Made by a program: the position numbers and the translations under genes. DNA of 64,000 nucleotides from Mimachlamys varia (taxonomy: Eukaryota; Mollusca; Bivalvia; Pectinida; Pectinidae), in contig OX392536.1 of the NCBI GenBank assembly GCA_947623455.1, positions 32,865,465-32,929,464 on the forward strand. The letters run 5' to 3'. How positions within the stretch are numbered: position 1 is the first letter of the stretch; each line of letters begins with the position of its first letter. This document shows, in pieces, positions 61,131-64,000 of this stretch. The notes under the pieces are model-generated. The model was not told the DNA's origin. It saw only the letters and a program-made list of their open reading frames with translations, and did not search any database.

Positions 61131-62690
61131 ATCATTCGAATTCTTGTGTTGTTAGTTTTTTGTCAGCAGTCGACATCGATCACGAAAATCACGATATCTA
61201 AAGCAAGCCCTAGAATATCGAATCAACTGCGACATGTAAACATCACGTTTATCGTACAGTTTGTAGTAAGCTGTCCATGTTGATCGTAGTTTAAGAAGAG
61301 ATCGGGGTCAGCAGCTTTCAAGTTCCGAAGGGTATATACGATCGACGTGGTCGGCAAACTTCTTGTTGTTTTTAGACAACACATATATTTGAAAGAGAAA
61401 TTAAAAGATTTGGCAAGGTTTCTGCTACCTGTCCTGATTAGCTCTTCCACAAATTCAGCCTCGTATGGAAACAAAAACAAGTCACCTAAGAGTGGAGCAC
61501 AGTTTGTTCCAATGGGATTGCCAACACACTGCTGGAAAATCTTTCCTTCGAACTCGACAAAAATATTGTCGACCAGGAATTCAATCATTCTTACTTTATC
61601 GTTTTCAGTATATTTCCTCTTAGCTTTTGTCGTTTTTTTCGCAAGTTTGCTCCAGGATAGCTCACTACCATATATGTGTATCGTCGTCCGCCTTTCTTGG
61701 AAAAGAAAGCTCTCATGATGAGAGACCGAAGATGTTCTTTTAGTTTGGCATGTGGTATGGTAGTGTACAGGGTGGAAAAATCAAATGTTTTTATGGACGA
61801 AACATTTTTGAGAAGGGGGTGTTCAAGACTGATCAGAAGATCTTTTGAGTTTTCCAAAATCCACACCCCATTAATTTCACATTAATATTGATGACACCTG
61901 CTAGAATGATAGACTTATTACCTAAGAAGATCAAGTCAGATATTGATGAGACTTATGAACCCTAAGCTGCCCCCATTTAAATTACGTAATCTGAATATAG
62001 TCTGACCATCATTTCTTTTACGTTTTTTAAAATCCACATCCCATTAATGCCACTTCTAGAGTATACAGTATCACAATAAAACTGAAGCCCCGATTTAACG
62101 GTAGTAAGAAGTTTTGATAATGGCTTGGTTGCGCAATGAGACGAGCCAGCGATAAAAAGTTGCTTATACGGATCCTTGTGTAGTTTTGGTATCCAATATA
62201 GCCGAGGTAAGTCAGCGTCTTTATCATTAATGGGTATTTCGAATGATTGTAATACCGATGTATGGTTGGAAATTATTTCATCTTTCGAAAAACTGTTCAA
62301 TGTGTGAATAGGGTTATCTTGAATATCAAGCAGGCCTAGTTCTTTTTTGCAAACAATGAATGTAATAGTGTTTGCAAACTAGGATCAGGTTATTAGATGC
62401 CTTGTCTGTAGACACAACCACATACTTGTCATGTAGATCGTTGTGTGTTGTTCGAACATTGCGGTCAAGAAATATCGACTTGTGTTTAGTTTTCATTTTG
62501 TATCGCTAACTGCTTATTCTTTTCTGAATAGAAGACCTGATAGATTTAACCCACTCTGAAAGTGAATCCATTTCTATCGTTTGACTACTAGATTCTTAAG
62601 ATCCTGGTGTATTTCCTTGATTTTCGGATCTGAATATCACATATCGATACCTTTGTAAACGTGATTTAAGGGGAAGTTTGGTCCTACAGA
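61130..62690 (-). mobile_element. Penelope-like retroelement, longest RT copy, 3'-truncated
   Basis: Minus strand, in order: LPRLYWIPKLHKDPYKQLFIAGSS (as shorter motifs), TKPLSKLLTTVK, CDTVYSRSG, MWILKN, then after an insertion a second MWILENSKDLL..., FSTLYTTIPHAKLKEHL, MIEFLVDNIFVEF, GTNCAPLLGDLFLF, YEAEFVEEL, then loss of the catalytic DD box (KYM then CCLK in a shifted frame), LNYDQHGQLTT. It ends near the CGATCACGAAAATCACG block. The region 62300-62690 holds the decayed N-terminal part. Not functional. Confidence 0.75.
61861..61976 (-). repeat. short insertion/duplication inside the 61-62 kb RT copy
   Basis: The reading frame segment encoding MWIL(K/E)N is present twice, at about 62030 and 61865, separated by about 120 bp of unrelated sequence with stops. 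This points to a local duplication or an insertion with a duplicated target. Confidence 0.45.
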
Positions 62691-62756
62691 TAATGTTTTA
62701 CTTTTTATGTCGCTTTTCTATGATCCTCTTTATCAAATGTTAAATAACGTTCTGTT

Positions 62757-63062
62757 TTGATAGTAGCATCCCTGCTTCTCAAACCTATGGTGTTTGCATG
62801 TCGCAGTTGATTCGGTATTCTATGGCTTGCTCTAAGTATCGTGATTTTGGTGATCGATGTCGACTGCTGACAAAAAAACCTAACACAAGGATTCGAGAGA
62901 TGAAGGTTGATCAGAACTATGGGCAAGTGTTATGGTCGCCATCTTTGCCTGATAAAAAATATTCTGCATCTTTAAGTGATACGAAGATGGATGTTTCTGA
63001 GTATGCTTGGTCTTATTCTCTTTTAATTTTACAAGGGTCTCCATGTAAATATTTTGTTTGGA
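62757..63062 (+). mobile_element. Penelope-like fragment (RT end and tail)
   Basis: Plus-strand match from AGTAGCATCCCTGCTTCTC through YGVCMSQLIRYS, CGATGTCGACTGCTGACAAA and GGTCGCCATCTTTG to GGTCTTATTCTC and GGGTCTCCATGTAAAT. An internal piece of the tail is missing between GAGTATGCTTG and GGTCTTATTC. It lies head-to-head with the minus copy at 61-62.7 kb. Confidence 0.7.
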
Positions 63063-63260
63063 GGGAAGCCAGCTAAGTTGGGGTGCCCTGGGATCATCCC
63101 TCTTACAACATGTAACCACACACAGGAGGCCTCTTTCCCTTCATTCAATCTTCCTCTTGCATTTCTTCTCTTGAACTTAAAATAATTTATTCAGAAAAAA
63201 GTATTTTTGTAAGACATTTATCCTTTTATTTAGATAAACTAGAATTGTATATATGGAGGA

Positions 63261-63398
63261 TCTGTCATGAGTTTCTCTTCATATTGAATTTATGATATGA
63301 GTTTTGAATTTTTCATTTTTGCGAGCCTCTGGCGAGTAAAAATGAAAAATTCTAAACGAGTATCATAAATTCAATATGAAGAGAAACGAATGACAGAT
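63261..63398. repeat. foldback element with about 63-bp arms
   Basis: The stretch from TCTGTCATGAGTTTCTCTTC onward is repeated inverted, ending AGAGAAACGAATGACAGA, with roughly 59 of 64 positions pairing and a short GC-rich centre (GCGAGCCTCTGGCGAG). The last 600 bp of the window after it hold no supported gene. Confidence 0.8.
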
Positions 63399-63399
63399 T

Positions 63400-64000
63400 C
63401 TTTTTATCATATGACGTTATATCGTCTTTCTCCGTCCTAAACAGATTTTGTCTTTGCCGTTCTCGCCAACTGATTTCAATATGTCGAACCAAATAACCCA
63501 TACCTTCGAAGTAGGTCAAATATACCGGCGAACGAAGAAGTAGTCCAACACAATTGACTCTTGCAATTCATTCATTTTATAAAATAAAGACACCTTATAA
63601 CAAATTTTCAGACAGTTTCAACTAATATTATGACTGTAAATAGTTTCTAGTGATTAGAAGCAACGAATAAAAACTGAAAGTTTGACTGTGTTGGGCGAGT
63701 GTCCTCTGGTATTCCATTCATGAATCCGGCCGGATGTGAAGATATCGTGACGTCATTTGGCGCGACAATGACTGGTTCGTTGCCGCTTAGCTTTCACTGT
63801 CGTACGCAACCGATGTGTGGCGTTTTCCTACATATGGAGAATTAGCCTTATCATCGTGGGAGTCAACAGTGATGTTGGTTGTGCACCGAAAATGTTTCAA
63901 ATGAACATTTTGTTCAAACATCTTTAAAGGCCCAATATACGTAACTTTCGGCAAAACTTGAAGCGAAAATTAAGTCTAATAACTTATTATATGTACAGAT
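63400..64000. other. window end, no gene recognised
   Basis: Contains a TGACGTCA-like word near 63750 and a GGCGCG block, but no open frame with motif support. Confidence 0.3.

Overview
The window is eukaryotic nuclear DNA from an animal, most probably a bivalve mollusc. It is AT-rich, its genes are split into small GT-AG exons with long introns, and large stretches are intergenic and full of decayed repeats. The bivalve call is an inference from the mix of content: a TRPM-type SLOG gene, a tandem SLC23 pair, Penelope-like reverse transcriptase fragments, and hammerhead-ribozyme repeats. No species can be named from sequence alone.

Layout. 1-5.8 kb: a minus-strand TRPM-like gene whose exons encode the N-terminal SLOG/LSDAT region; a stop is reached at the window edge. 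5.8-15.3 kb: no gene recognised; it holds foldback DNA, a strong 74-nt hairpin, one retrozyme-like repeat and several tails of one retroelement family. 15.3-17.35 kb: a decayed Crypton-like tyrosine recombinase element with hairpins at both ends. 18.1-26.5 kb and 32.9-41.0 kb: two tandem copies of an SLC23-type nucleobase/ascorbate transporter gene. Copy 2 is complete (11 exons, 631 aa). Copy 1 keeps exons 2-11 open, but I find no first exon. 26.5-32.9 kb: intergenic, with another retrozyme-like repeat and a nested Penelope-like element. 41-45 kb: tRNA-derived SINE duplication, a pentanucleotide microsatellite and Penelope-like fragments. 45.2-50.6 kb: a complete minus-strand monocarboxylate-transporter-like (SLC16) gene, 5 coding exons, 467 aa. 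51.4-56.6 kb: a decayed non-LTR retrotransposon interrupted by an 11-bp satellite. 56.6-64 kb: no gene recognised; two Penelope-like fragments and a foldback element.

The genes encode a probable cytosolic SLOG-domain protein and plasma-membrane transporters. They do not form an operon or an obvious pathway.

The most notable content is a dispersed repeat whose minus strand carries type I hammerhead ribozymes (four remnants). One copy is a partial tandem dimer inside SLC23 copy 1 and one is a monomer with redundant ends. A second notable point is that the SLC23 paralogues differ at the first position of the family's signature motif.
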